DNA from: Maribacter aquivivus
GTDB lineage: Bacteria; Bacteroidota; Bacteroidia; Flavobacteriales; Flavobacteriaceae
Assembly (NCBI RefSeq): GCF_900142175.1
Contig: NZ_FQZX01000001.1
Location: 2,232,001 to 2,296,000, forward strand
Reading direction: 5' to 3'
Length of the DNA stretch: 64,000 bases
Shown here: positions 8,853 through 17,792 of the stretch, piece after piece
Numbering within the stretch: position 1 is the stretch's first letter
How the letters are laid out: the number at the start of each line of letters is the position of its first letter
Position numbers and translations under genes: made by a program
The notes under the pieces: generated by a model
Told to the model about the DNA's origin: nothing
Seen by the model: only the letters and a program-made list of their open reading frames with translations
Databases searched by the model: none

Positions 8853-9962
8853 TTGAAACAAAATTTGATTGATATGATAAAAGGTGATTTTGAAATTAAT
8901 TGTGAATTGAAAAGTGCTTTTTTCAAAAATGCATATTCGCCATTTGTGATTCTAGACAGAGATATGAATTTTGTTGATGTAAATCAGGCTAGTGTTGATA
9001 CTATTGGAATTGAAAAAGAAAATTTTATAGGTAAAAACATTCTAGATATATTCCCTTATTTAGAGGGAACAGAGCGGTATGATGCCTATAAGAATGTTAT
9101 AGATACAGGCGTGCCAATAGGTTTTGATGAGTTATTGTTTAAAGGTGAATTTACTGAGGTTACTTTTATGTCTAGGGCATTTAAAATTGGAGATTACTTA
9201 GGTATCACAACCCTAGACGTTACTAATGTTATTGATACCGTTCAAAAATTAAAAAGTACTAAGACTTCATTAATAGAAGTCAATGAAAATTTGAAAAAGA
9301 AAAATCAAGAGTTAGAAGATTTTTCTTATGTAGCTGCACATGATCTAAGAGCTCCGCTTACCAATTTAAAGAGCCTATTGCGAATGGCTTTAGAATCTAA
9401 TATTAGCTCTAATGAAGTTATGCCTATCGTTGAAAAAATGAATGTGGTCACCAAAGTAATGTGCGATAAAATTACCGCTTTAAATATGGTGATTGCCATT
9501 AAATCTAATTTTGGTGCGCCTAAAATAGAATTAGGTTTTTCTGAAGTTGTAAGTAAATTAAAAGCTAGTTATTCTAAAGAAATAATAGAAGGTAGAACAA
9601 TAATAAAAGAAGACTACTCTGGCTGTTCTTCAATTAATTATAATAAAGTACAATTAGAGAGTGTACTTCAAGCCCTTATGTCAAATGCTCTTAAGTATAG
9701 GCATCCTAAAAGAAAATTAAGCATCAAAATTGAAACAAAACAAGTCGATGGTAAAGTTCAATTGTCGTTCAAAGATAATGGACTAGGCTTTGATCAAGAG
9801 TTTTCAGATAAAATTTTCGTCTTATTTAAACGTCTACATACGCATGTAGATGGTTTGGGTGTTGCTTTGTATATAATGAAAACTATCATTAGCGAAAACG
9901 GAGGTTCCATTGATGTAAAAAGTCAAGTAAATAAGGGCACAGAGTTTACAGTAATTTTTTAA
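8853..9962 (+). CDS. PAS-domain sensor histidine kinase, no membrane segment
   Basis: A soluble 369-residue histidine kinase. A PAS domain covers about 22-125 (FVILDRDMNFVDVNQ at 31-45), a short coiled coil follows (about 130-155), then the H-box with AAHDLRAPLT (161-170, H163 phosphorylated), an N-box with NALKYRHP, and G-boxes DNGLGFD and GLGVALYI. No transmembrane helix or signal peptide is visible, so it senses a cytoplasmic signal. The start is taken as TTG (8853); an ATG at 8874 is also possible. The single-domain receiver 37 bases downstream is the probable phosphate acceptor. Confidence 0.88.
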   Translation: MKQNLIDMIKGDFEINCELKSAFFKNAYSPFVILDRDMNFVDVNQASVDTIGIEKENFIGKNILDIFPYLEGTERYDAYKNVIDTGVPIGFDELLFKGEFTEVTFMSRAFKIGDYLGITTLDVTNVIDTVQKLKSTKTSLIEVNENLKKKNQELEDFSYVAAHDLRAPLTNLKSLLRMALESNISSNEVMPIVEKMNVVTKVMCDKITALNMVIAIKSNFGAPKIELGFSEVVSKLKASYSKEIIEGRTIIKEDYSGCSSINYNKVQLESVLQALMSNALKYRHPKRKLSIKIETKQVDGKVQLSFKDNGLGFDQEFSDKIFVLFKRLHTHVDGLGVALYIMKTIISENGGSIDVKSQVNKGTEFTVIF

Positions 9963-9999
9963 AATAAATAATCACAAGCATAATTAAAACCACAAAAAA

Positions 10000-10386
10000 A
10001 TGATACGAATATTAGTAATTGAAGACGATGATGTAACGAATTTTATAACTAAAACAAATCTTGAAAAATTTGGATATAAAAATATTACTATAGCTTTAAA
10101 CGGTCAACTAGGACTTGATTATTTAAAAACAAATGCCTGTCCTGATATAATTTTACTGGACATTAATATGCCTGTTTTAGACGGATGGGATTTTCTTGAT
10201 AAGGTAAACGAATTGAACCTATGCTCAGATATACCAGTTATAATAACAACATCTTCATTTAGAAATGATGATAAATTAAAGGCAGATGGTTATCAAAATA
10301 TTGTAGAGTATTTAGAAAAACCTATTAATTTTCAGCATTTAAACACTGTAATATCCCAATTGAAATCGAAGAAAATTGAGCTGTAA
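10000..10386 (+). CDS. Single-domain response regulator (CheY-like receiver)
   Basis: A 128-residue stand-alone receiver. The acidic pocket is DDD at 9-11, the phosphorylated aspartate is D54 in LLDINMP, the switch residue is T84 or S85, and the conserved lysine is K107 in EKP. There is no output domain, so it would act by protein contact or as a phosphorelay step. It directly follows the PAS kinase and is followed by a terminator. It is very similar in type to the receiver at 17793-18197. Confidence 0.92.
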   Translation: MIRILVIEDDDVTNFITKTNLEKFGYKNITIALNGQLGLDYLKTNACPDIILLDINMPVLDGWDFLDKVNELNLCSDIPVIITTSSFRNDDKLKADGYQNIVEYLEKPINFQHLNTVISQLKSKKIEL

Positions 10387-10388
10387 AT

Positions 10389-10420
10389 AAAAAGCCTTAA
10401 TTTTTTAATCAAGGCTTTTT
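10389..10420. terminator. Bidirectional hairpin terminator between convergent genes
   Basis: Arms AAAAAGCCTT (10389-10398) and AAGGCTTTTT (10411-10420) pair perfectly, with A and T runs at each side, so it can stop transcription from the receiver gene (plus) and from the GH20 gene (minus). Confidence 0.8.
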
Positions 10421-10438
10421 ATAAAGTAGCGTATTTCG

Positions 10439-12049
10439 TTAGTCCTTTTTTATGGTTTCGTAAGTGTAGTCGCTTTTCTTCCAATCTATTAATTTAGAAG
10501 GGTAGTACTTCACATCCATTCTGTCAAGAAATGGTGCTTGGTCTGCTAATCGTACTTTGTAGTTTTCCCAATCTCTATTTTCTTTAGTGCTCCAGCTTAA
10601 TTCAGAATAACCAATAATTCTTGGGAAGGCTAAGTATTCAAGCTCATCAATATTGCTTATGGTTTCTGACCAAAGTGGCGCTTCAACACCTAAAATGTTT
10701 TCCATTGGTATGCCATATTCTTCGGGGGTCCAAATGTATGCGGTATTTACAGGTATATAAGCAGCCCAGTGTAAGCCAAATTTAGATAGGGTGTCATATT
10801 CCATATCTAAATATGCCTTCTTAGCAGGAGAAACAATTATTTGCATTCCCTTATCTACTGCTTTTTTAGCATTCTCTTCGCTTGCCCACCATTGAGAAAT
10901 TGAAGTGGAATCTACATTTGCAATGGCAACTTCATCCCAGCCGATCATACGCTTACCGTGTTTCTGTACTATTTTCTCAACCTTATTAATGAAGTAGATG
11001 TAATCTTTCTTTTTTGTTACATGACTCTCATCTCCACCTACATGAAAATATGGACCTGGAGTGATAGCAGAGATTTCTCTAACCACATCGTCTATAAAAG
11101 CATACACAGTATCTTTATGAGTGTCAAAAGTGCTAAAACCAACGCGCATACCTTCATATAGTTTAGGCGTTTTTCCATTTCCATTCAAAAAAGGATAAGA
11201 TACAGATGCTGCATTGGTATGACCAGGCATATCAATTTCAGGTATAATGGTCATGTATCTTTCGGCAGCGTAGCGTACAATTTCTTTGTAATCTTCTTGT
11301 GTATAGAATCCGCCAGATTCACCACCTACTTCTGTACTACCGCCAACCTCTGTAAGTTTGGGCCACGATTTTATTTCAATTCTCCAGCCTTGGTCGTCAC
11401 TAAGGTGTAAGTGAAGAACATTTATTTTGTAGTAGGATAAAAGGTCAATATATTTTTTAACATCTTCTACACTAAAAAAGTGTCTTGCAACATCTAACAT
11501 AGAACCTCTATATGCAAAATTAGGGTTGTCAGTAATCTTACCCGATGGTACTGGCCATATTTTCTGCAACGCTAAAGTATCATTGCTTTCTAAAGGTACT
11601 AACTGTCTTAAGGTTTGTATGCCTCTAAAAGCACCTTCTGCTGTGTTAGCGTTTATGATGATAGAATCTTGATTTATATATAACTGATAAGCTTCTGGCG
11701 CTGCTAAATCTGTACTATCGCTCTGATTAATATAAATTACTCTCTCTACAGTATTAGCACCTTCTGTATTAACTGGTATGTTCAGGTTAATTTTATCTTT
11801 TATTTTGTCTGCTAAAAAAGTACCAACTTCTTCAAAACCTGTAGCATCTTTAGAGGTGTAAATTGCTGTAAACTGATCTAATGCAAAAGCAGAGTTTGTA
11901 GGTATGGTCTTTAAAGGCTTAGGTATTAAGCTAGCTTTAGATAAATCTGTAGTTGGCATTGTAATACGCTCTTTTTTCTCTTCGCCACAAGCGATTAATA
12001 AGAGTGTTAGGCTTGCAAAAAATAGACTTCGAATACAAAAGGTCTTCAT
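10439..12049 (-). CDS. GH20 beta-N-acetylhexosaminidase, lipoprotein
   Basis: A 536-residue exported hexosaminidase. The N-terminus has a lipoprotein signal (LLLIAC, C21). A GH20b-type domain spans about 40-165 and the catalytic TIM barrel about 175-515, with the catalytic pair D340-E341 in FHVGGDES. The enzyme removes terminal GlcNAc or GalNAc from glycans by substrate-assisted catalysis. It is the last gene of a probable four-gene unit (GlpF-type channel, esterase, SGNH esterase, GH20; gaps of 12-20 bases), which suggests attack on acetylated amino-sugar polymers at the cell surface. Whether chitin, peptidoglycan or host/algal glycans is the target is not visible. Confidence 0.93.
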   Translation of the reverse strand: MKTFCIRSLFFASLTLLLIACGEEKKERITMPTTDLSKASLIPKPLKTIPTNSAFALDQFTAIYTSKDATGFEEVGTFLADKIKDKINLNIPVNTEGANTVERVIYINQSDSTDLAAPEAYQLYINQDSIIINANTAEGAFRGIQTLRQLVPLESNDTLALQKIWPVPSGKITDNPNFAYRGSMLDVARHFFSVEDVKKYIDLLSYYKINVLHLHLSDDQGWRIEIKSWPKLTEVGGSTEVGGESGGFYTQEDYKEIVRYAAERYMTIIPEIDMPGHTNAASVSYPFLNGNGKTPKLYEGMRVGFSTFDTHKDTVYAFIDDVVREISAITPGPYFHVGGDESHVTKKKDYIYFINKVEKIVQKHGKRMIGWDEVAIANVDSTSISQWWASEENAKKAVDKGMQIIVSPAKKAYLDMEYDTLSKFGLHWAAYIPVNTAYIWTPEEYGIPMENILGVEAPLWSETISNIDELEYLAFPRIIGYSELSWSTKENRDWENYKVRLADQAPFLDRMDVKYYPSKLIDWKKSDYTYETIKKD

Positions 12050-12061
12050 TATGTAGTGTAA

Positions 12062-12730
12062 TTAGGGTTGGTTTACTAAATCTTTCATGGCTTCATACCA
12101 AATATCGTAACCTTTTTGGTTCATGTGTAGGCCATCTTCAATAAATATATCGGTTTTTAGCTTTCGTTTGTTCAACATAGGTTTCCAAACATCTACGTAA
12201 TACAATTGTGGGTCGTTTTTAGTAAAACGTTCCATTTTTTTATTCAACCGCTTATACTTTCCTCGAATCTTCCATCTGCTAATACTTGGTTTTGCCGCAA
12301 TTAAGATAACCTCAGTGGCAGGATTTTTAGATTTTATTCGACGGATGATCTCTGCAGTCGTATCAAGAACATCAGCAGGACTTTTATCTGCCCATAAGTC
12401 ATTATCACCTTCGTAAATAAATACTTTTTTAGGATTATAGGATAAAATCAATTCGTCCATAAATAACAACAAGTCTGATGCTTGTGAGCCCCCAAAACCA
12501 CTATTTACAATTTGATGGTTTGGAAATTCTTGTTCTAACTTTCTCCACAATCGTACACTAGAACTGCCAGTGAAAACAATGGTCTCCTTGCTTGAGTCCC
12601 AAATGCTGTCGTATTTAACGGTGATATCTTTTACTTCCCTTGTAAATACATTTTCTGTTTGAGCGAAACTCGCAGTTGATAATAAAAAGGTGCAAAATGT
12701 AAGAATTGCGATAGAGTTTAAGTTTTTCAT
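12062..12730 (-). CDS. SGNH/GDSL-family hydrolase, secreted
   Basis: A 222-residue protein with a signal peptide (about 1-24, ending SFAQ). SGNH blocks are visible: GSSS at 55-58 holding the nucleophile, an NSGFGGS block, EGDND containing the conserved Asn, and DGLHM near the C-terminus with the catalytic Asp-x-x-His pair. Such enzymes commonly deacetylate carbohydrates. It lies 12 bases before the GH20 gene and 20 bases after the alpha/beta hydrolase gene, so a role in de-esterifying the same glycan is likely. Confidence 0.85.
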   Translation of the reverse strand: MKNLNSIAILTFCTFLLSTASFAQTENVFTREVKDITVKYDSIWDSSKETIVFTGSSSVRLWRKLEQEFPNHQIVNSGFGGSQASDLLLFMDELILSYNPKKVFIYEGDNDLWADKSPADVLDTTAEIIRRIKSKNPATEVILIAAKPSISRWKIRGKYKRLNKKMERFTKNDPQLYYVDVWKPMLNKRKLKTDIFIEDGLHMNQKGYDIWYEAMKDLVNQP

Positions 12731-12750
12731 TTGTGGTAGTTGATGATGTG

Positions 12751-13626
12751 TTATTTATTCGCCGCTACTGTAAAATCTTCTGTTAATGCCCATTGGTAAA
12801 ATTGAGATATCCAATCATCTGAAGCTAAATTTTGAGTTTTCATGCCAAAACCGTGTCCGCCTTTAGAGTACATATGCATCCCGGTTATCTTTCCATTTTT
12901 CAACCAAGCCGAATATAAATCTGTACTTGGTTTTGCTAAACCTAATGGGTCATCCGAAGCACATATAACTAACATTGGCGGTGCATCTTCTGGAACGGTA
13001 TAATCACTTATCACGGTCATCCAAGGGTAAACAGGTACTATGAAATTTGGTTTGTTTGCTGCTGTATAGTTAAACGTTACGCCCATGGTTACTGCGCCAC
13101 CCGCAGAAAAGCCCATAAATCCAATTTTGTTAGGGTCTAATTTCATTTCAGCTGCATTTTTTCTAACATATGATATAGCTGCAAGACCATCTGCAATAGA
13201 AAGTGGTAAAACGGGAGTAACCCTTTCTCCGATTTTCGCTGGGTTATTGACGCTTTCGTTAGATATTTCTTGTATACCGTCAATGCCAGTGGGTACCAAT
13301 CTATATTTTAAAACAAATGCGGTAATTCCTTTTTTATTCAACCATTTTGCAACATCTCGACCTTCACTATCGATGCTTAATCCGTAAAGTCCGCCGCCAG
13401 GGGCAACTATTACACTAGTACCATTTGGTTGGTCTGCTTCAAAAACTTCTAACCTAGGTATAGCTACGTTGGTTATTACATTTGTTTCCCAAATATCTGA
13501 GTAGTATTCTTTTTCAGCTGTCGCCCAATTTACATTTGGGTCAGATTCAAACGGTAAGTCTACTTCTTTTTGGGCAAGTATATTCATAGTGGTAAAAATA
13601 CAAGTAAGTAGAAAAAGATGCTTCAT
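12751..13626 (-). CDS. Alpha/beta hydrolase, carbohydrate-esterase-like, secreted
   Basis: A 291-residue secreted hydrolase; the signal peptide ends about residue 19 (NILAQ). The oxyanion region is VIVAPGGGLYG (72-82), the nucleophile elbow is GFSAGG with S174, an acid lies in CASDDP and the catalytic histidine in GGHGFGM. The type is seen often in Bacteroidota glycan loci as acetyl-xylan or sugar esterase. It sits between the channel gene (14-base gap) and the SGNH gene (20-base gap). Confidence 0.85.
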   Translation of the reverse strand: MKHLFLLTCIFTTMNILAQKEVDLPFESDPNVNWATAEKEYYSDIWETNVITNVAIPRLEVFEADQPNGTSVIVAPGGGLYGLSIDSEGRDVAKWLNKKGITAFVLKYRLVPTGIDGIQEISNESVNNPAKIGERVTPVLPLSIADGLAAISYVRKNAAEMKLDPNKIGFMGFSAGGAVTMGVTFNYTAANKPNFIVPVYPWMTVISDYTVPEDAPPMLVICASDDPLGLAKPSTDLYSAWLKNGKITGMHMYSKGGHGFGMKTQNLASDDWISQFYQWALTEDFTVAANK

Positions 13627-13640
13627 AGTAGTTAATTTTA

Positions 13641-14369
13641 TTAAAGGGTTTCAATGAGCATAAACACTAAGGCAGCTAAAACTCCGCCAATTATTGGTCC
13701 CACAATTGGTACCCATGCGTAACCCCAATTACTATTTCCTTTATTTTTGATAGGAAGAATAGAATGAAGTAAACGCGGACCGAAATCACGTGCAGGGTTA
13801 ATGGCATAACCCGTTGGTCCACCTAATCCAAAGCCAATACCCATTACCAATAATGCAACGGGTAGCGCGTCTAATGATCCTAGTGAAATTGAACTGTCAC
13901 CCATAGTGCCGCTTGCTATATAAAATACGCCGAATACAAGGGCGAAGGCTCCAATAATTTCAGTCATTAGATTCCAAAATGGACTTTTAATAGCTGGTGA
14001 AGTGGAGAAGGTGGCTAAAATTGCATCAGTATCTTCGGTGGCTTCGTATTGTTTTTTATAATTGAGCCATACTAATAGGTTGCCCATCATAGCGCCTAAA
14101 ATTTGTGCTACTATATACCCAGGTACTGTTGCCCAAGAAAATTTTCCAGCAACAGCTAAAGCAATAGTTACTGCAGGATTTAGGTGAGCACCACTGGCAT
14201 CGGCAGAAATAAATACTCCGATAAATACGGCAATACCCCATGCAAGAGAAATTCCCGTCCAACCGGCATCGGCTCCTTTTGTTCCTTTTAATACAATGTT
14301 GGCAACAATTCCATTTCCTATAAGAATTAACATTGCAGTGCCAATAAATTCAAAAATATACGTAATCAT
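13641..14369 (-). CDS. glpF: MIP-family channel, aquaglyceroporin (GlpF-like)
   Basis: A 242-residue inner-membrane channel with six helices and the two half-helices marked by NPA at 64-66 and NPARD at 191-195. The Asp after the second NPAR is the mark of the glycerol-conducting (GlpF) branch rather than pure water channels. The ATG at 14369 is chosen; an upstream in-frame start at 14411 adds 14 residues with no membrane-protein character. No glycerol kinase or dehydrogenase gene is nearby. Instead it leads an operon of secreted esterases and a hexosaminidase, an unusual partner set for a polyol channel. Confidence 0.9.
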   Translation of the reverse strand: MITYIFEFIGTAMLILIGNGIVANIVLKGTKGADAGWTGISLAWGIAVFIGVFISADASGAHLNPAVTIALAVAGKFSWATVPGYIVAQILGAMMGNLLVWLNYKKQYEATEDTDAILATFSTSPAIKSPFWNLMTEIIGAFALVFGVFYIASGTMGDSSISLGSLDALPVALLVMGIGFGLGGPTGYAINPARDFGPRLLHSILPIKNKGNSNWGYAWVPIVGPIIGGVLAALVFMLIETL

Positions 14370-14629
14370 AGTTTGGTTGGATTTTAAGTCGTTTAAGATA
14401 ATTAAAATCAAGGAATTAATAAGAAATAAAACCTTTTGTTAGGTAATTGATAATTATAACTATGTAATTATATGAATTTCAATATAATGTCTATTGAGCC
14501 TATATTCGAGAACTTTAATAAAAATCGAGATTTGAAGATATTTTTCATAATCCAATGTGTTGAGCTAATGACATATAATAGATTGTTTTGCCTACCTTCA
14601 ATGAAGGATTAATCGATTTTATTATGCTT

Positions 14630-15094
14630 ATGAAAAAATATACCTATTCTCTTTTTACCTGTCTGGTTTTTCTTTTTGTTAGTTGCTTATTTGATGATAG
14701 TGATACCAAAACTGACGATAGTGCCTTGGTAATAGGTACATATAGCTTGACCGAAATAAATGTGAATGTAGCTCAAGATGTTAATGAAGATGGTACTGCT
14801 TCTAATAATATGTTAGATGAGCTTGACTGTTTAGACGGCACTTTAAAAATTAATGCAGACGGTACATGGGATTTCAATTTGGTAGAGCTTGATATTACCA
14901 GTGTAACTGGTGATTTTTATGCAATACGTTGTGGTAGAACCAATAACTTCACTGGTAAGTGGACTTTTCAAAGTAGTGTGCTTGATTTAAACACAACTAA
15001 TTTTAGTACTATGGTTTTAAATTCATCTGTTTTAACCGAAGGTGTAAATGAAGATTTACCGGGTGTTTTGAATAGAAGATTTACCAAGCAATAA
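14630..15094 (+). CDS. Lipocalin-like lipoprotein
   Basis: A small exported protein of about 154 residues. The start MKKYTYSLFTCLVFLFVSC gives a lipoprotein signal with lipobox FVSC. An aspartate-rich linker follows, then a beta-rich part with IGTYSLTEINV, LKINADGTWDF and GKWTFQSS, the pattern of lipocalin-like or DUF5004-type lipoproteins of Bacteroidota. Longer starts exist (ATG at 14624, TTG at 14588), but only the chosen one places the signal peptide at the N-terminus. Its stop is 2 bases from that of the convergent lactonase gene. Function is unknown. Confidence 0.75.
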   Translation: MKKYTYSLFTCLVFLFVSCLFDDSDTKTDDSALVIGTYSLTEINVNVAQDVNEDGTASNNMLDELDCLDGTLKINADGTWDFNLVELDITSVTGDFYAIRCGRTNNFTGKWTFQSSVLDLNTTNFSTMVLNSSVLTEGVNEDLPGVLNRRFTKQ

Positions 15095-15096
15095 AT

Positions 15097-15999
15097 CTAA
15101 TATCTAACACCATGTACATTCATTTGCAAAGTATACACCGAGCCCATTGCGGTAATGAATAATACATCTTGATTTTTACCACCAAACGTTACGTTGGCTG
15201 TCCAGTTTTCATTGATAGGTATATTCTTTAACCGTTCACCTTTTGAATTGAAAATGGTAACACCTTCACCTGTTAAATAAATATTACCTAGGTTGTCAAT
15301 TGTCATACCATCTGAACCTATGTCTGTAAAAAGTTTACGGTCACTTAAAGTGCCATCTTTTTGAATGGAGTAGGAGTATGTTTTTTTGTCACCTATATCT
15401 GCAACGTAAAGAATTTTTCCGTCTGGAGTGCCAATTATTCCGTTAGGTTGTGTTAGCCCTTTCGCTACTATTGAGATGTTTTTTAAATCTGGTGAAATAT
15501 AATAGACATTTTTTTCTTTAATGTCAGCTTCGGTCCTTGTCCAATATTCTCTTTGGTAGTAAGGATCTGTAAAATAGATTCCTCCTTTTAAATCAACCCA
15601 AAGGTCATTAGGGCCATTCAATTTTCTGCCTTCAAAATCAGCAATCAAGGTATCAATTTCACCTGATTTATGAATTCTCCATAATTCATTTTTATCATCG
15701 GCAGCTGCCAATAAATTTTCATTATTGTCAAAATACAATCCATTTGCCCTACCTGATGATTCCATAAAAGTGTTTATAGAATTGTCGGCTTGGTTCCATT
15801 TTAGAATCTTATTATTCGGCTGATCGGTAAAATAAACATTACCATTTTTGTCTGATGCCGGCCCTTCCGTGAAGCTGAAATTATTAGCAACCTGTACAAG
15901 TTTAGAGCCATCGGTAATCAGTGCCTTCTGTTGAGATTTACAAGAAACTATGGCTGTCAATAGTAGAGAAGTGAAAATTAATCGGTTATAAAATTTCAT
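15097..15999 (-). CDS. SMP-30/gluconolactonase family beta-propeller lipoprotein
   Basis: A 300-residue exported protein with lipobox AIVSC near residue 20. The body is a six-bladed propeller of the SMP-30/gluconolactonase type: FTEGPASDKNGNVYFTD, GPNDLWVDLKGGIYFTDPYY, and QPNGIIGTPDGKILYVAD carry the metal-binding Glu, Asn and Asp positions. Enzymes of this family open sugar lactones; many periplasmic members have unknown substrate. The gene follows the TIM-barrel isomerase-like gene by 8 bases, suggesting a two-gene unit for handling an oxidised sugar. Confidence 0.88.
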   Translation of the reverse strand: MKFYNRLIFTSLLLTAIVSCKSQQKALITDGSKLVQVANNFSFTEGPASDKNGNVYFTDQPNNKILKWNQADNSINTFMESSGRANGLYFDNNENLLAAADDKNELWRIHKSGEIDTLIADFEGRKLNGPNDLWVDLKGGIYFTDPYYQREYWTRTEADIKEKNVYYISPDLKNISIVAKGLTQPNGIIGTPDGKILYVADIGDKKTYSYSIQKDGTLSDRKLFTDIGSDGMTIDNLGNIYLTGEGVTIFNSKGERLKNIPINENWTANVTFGGKNQDVLFITAMGSVYTLQMNVHGVRY

Positions 16000-16007
16000 A
16001 TATGTGG

Positions 16008-16841
16008 CTATAAGTTCTTTAAGTAGTTCATGTTATGCATCATGCTATCAAAAGGTGAACTTGCATATTCTTCTTGTTCTATATAAATATATTGAACACC
16101 AGATTGTTCTTTCATTTCAAGCATTAATGGAACATCAAGTATACCCTTACCGAATTCTGTACTTACTTTTTCATGCATATCCATATCTTTTAAATGCCAA
16201 AGCGGGAATCTGCCTGGGTATTTTTTAAAGTAATGCAACGGGTCCTTTCCAGCAATTACTACCCAGCCCAAGTCCAGTTCCATATGCACTAACTCTTTTT
16301 GGGTATTATCCATAAGCACATCATAAAGTACTTCTCCGTTTTCAGACTCAAATTCATACTCATGGTTGTGGTAACCAAATTTTAAACCATGCTTTCTACA
16401 AGCATCGCCAGCTATATTAAACTGCTCTGCTACTTTTTTGTAATTATCTACCGTTTGCCCGTCAGATGGCATTGAAGAACATATTAAATATTCTTGATCA
16501 GAAGCAACGGCATCTGCCATGGTTTGCTCAAATTTATCATCTAAATGTACATGACCACTGGTGAGTGACATTCCTAGTGCTTTACAGGTTTCACCCATTT
16601 GAGCGGGAGTCAACCCATAGTAATACCCTTTAGACGATCCGGCACTTTCAATTTCTTTAAAACCTAGGCTTGCAATTTTCTCTAAAGTTTTAATTGGATC
16701 GGCAAGCATGTCATCTCTAAAAGAATATAACTGAACGCCATAACTTGAATTTCTAGTAGTCGCCATTGTTATTTGCGGTAATAATAGTGTGGCTGCACTT
16801 AATAGACTAGCATTTTTTATGAATTTTCGTCTTGTGTTCAT
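16008..16841 (-). CDS. Sugar phosphate isomerase/epimerase family TIM-barrel protein, Tat signal
   Basis: A 277-residue protein beginning with TRRKFIKNASLLSAA, a twin-arginine export signal. The rest is an AP-endonuclease-2-type TIM barrel: GVQLYSFRD, KEIESAGS, YHNHEYEF (metal-binding His), ELDLGWVV and LWHLKDMD, matching metal ligands of sugar epimerases. Periplasmic members of this group are frequent in Bacteroidota and often annotated as sugar isomerases or DUF1080-linked proteins. Substrate is unknown. It is co-directional with and 8 bases before the lactonase gene. Confidence 0.85.
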   Translation of the reverse strand: MNTRRKFIKNASLLSAATLLLPQITMATTRNSSYGVQLYSFRDDMLADPIKTLEKIASLGFKEIESAGSSKGYYYGLTPAQMGETCKALGMSLTSGHVHLDDKFEQTMADAVASDQEYLICSSMPSDGQTVDNYKKVAEQFNIAGDACRKHGLKFGYHNHEYEFESENGEVLYDVLMDNTQKELVHMELDLGWVVIAGKDPLHYFKKYPGRFPLWHLKDMDMHEKVSTEFGKGILDVPLMLEMKEQSGVQYIYIEQEEYASSPFDSMMHNMNYLKNL

Positions 16842-16990
16842 TGGTGTAGTGTGTAATGTTGTTGTTAGTTGTTTGGATTTTTAAAGCTATCTGAAATCTG
16901 CTTGAGTAATGCTGATAGTCTTAAATAATATTGTGATTTTAAATGTACGAAAACTAAACAGCATTTTTAGTGCAGCAATTAGTGGTTGTG

Positions 16991-16998
16991 TATTTTTG
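16991..16998 (+). promoter_or_regulatory. Bacteroidota -7 box (TATTTTTG) for mazG
   Basis: A TAnnTTTG match 15 bases before the preferred ATG at 17014. Confidence 0.5.
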
Positions 16999-17013
16999 TA
17001 AAAAAAATTGGGC

Positions 17014-17790
17014 ATGAATAGTAGGAAAGAACAATTGGAGGCATTAGATAGGCTATTAACCATCATGGACGAGTTGCGTGAGCAATGCCCGTGGGATAAA
17101 AAGCAGACCATGCAATCGTTACGACACCTTACCATTGAGGAAACGTATGAGTTAGGCGATGCTATTTTAGATAATGACCTTAATGAAGTTAAGATGGAAT
17201 TGGGTGATGTGCTTCTGCATATTATTTTCTATTCTAAAATAGGATCAGAAACTAATGATTTTGATATTGCAGATGTAGCAAATGCTATTTGTGACAAGCT
17301 AGTAAATAGGCACCCGCATATTTATGGTGATGTTAAAGTAATTGATGCCGAAGATGTAAAAAGAAATTGGGAACAGATAAAGTTAAAAGAAGGTAAGAAG
17401 AGTGTTCTTGAGGGCGTTCCAAAAAGTTTACCTGCATTGGTGAAAGCTAATCGTATTCAAGATAAAGTTTCTGGTGTTGGTTTTGATTGGGAAGAACCAC
17501 AACAAGTTTTTGAAAAGGTACAAGAAGAGCTTGGTGAACTTCAAGTAGAAGTAAAGGCTGGAGATATAGAGAAAATTGAGGCTGAATTTGGAGATGTACT
17601 TTTTTCTATGATTAATTATGCTAGATTTTTAGGTGTAAACCCTGAAAATGCACTAGAGCGAACCAATAAAAAATTTATAAAACGTTTTCAATACCTTGAA
17701 GCAAAGGCAAAAGAAATTGGTAAAGAAATGAATGATATGTCTTTAGAAGAAATGGATGTATATTGGAATGAAGCAAAAACTAAAGAGTAA
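17014..17790 (+). CDS. mazG: Nucleoside triphosphate pyrophosphohydrolase MazG
   Basis: A 258-residue protein with two MazG domains. The first has CPWDKKQT and the E-E-x-x-E metal site (IEETYELGDAI followed by EVKMELGDVLLH). The second repeats it (VQEELGELQVEV then EAEFGDVLFSMINYAR). The enzyme hydrolyses nucleoside triphosphates to monophosphate and pyrophosphate, cleaning non-canonical nucleotides or modulating (p)ppGpp responses. ATG at 17014 is preferred over TTG at 17008. Length is that of the full two-domain MazG. Confidence 0.94.
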   Translation: MNSRKEQLEALDRLLTIMDELREQCPWDKKQTMQSLRHLTIEETYELGDAILDNDLNEVKMELGDVLLHIIFYSKIGSETNDFDIADVANAICDKLVNRHPHIYGDVKVIDAEDVKRNWEQIKLKEGKKSVLEGVPKSLPALVKANRIQDKVSGVGFDWEEPQQVFEKVQEELGELQVEVKAGDIEKIEAEFGDVLFSMINYARFLGVNPENALERTNKKFIKRFQYLEAKAKEIGKEMNDMSLEEMDVYWNEAKTKE

Positions 17791-17792
17791 TT

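Noticed and set aside
16004..16228. Plus-strand frame inside the TIM-barrel gene, with hydrophobic stretch
   Set aside because: It is on the opposite strand of a strong gene and has no independent signals.
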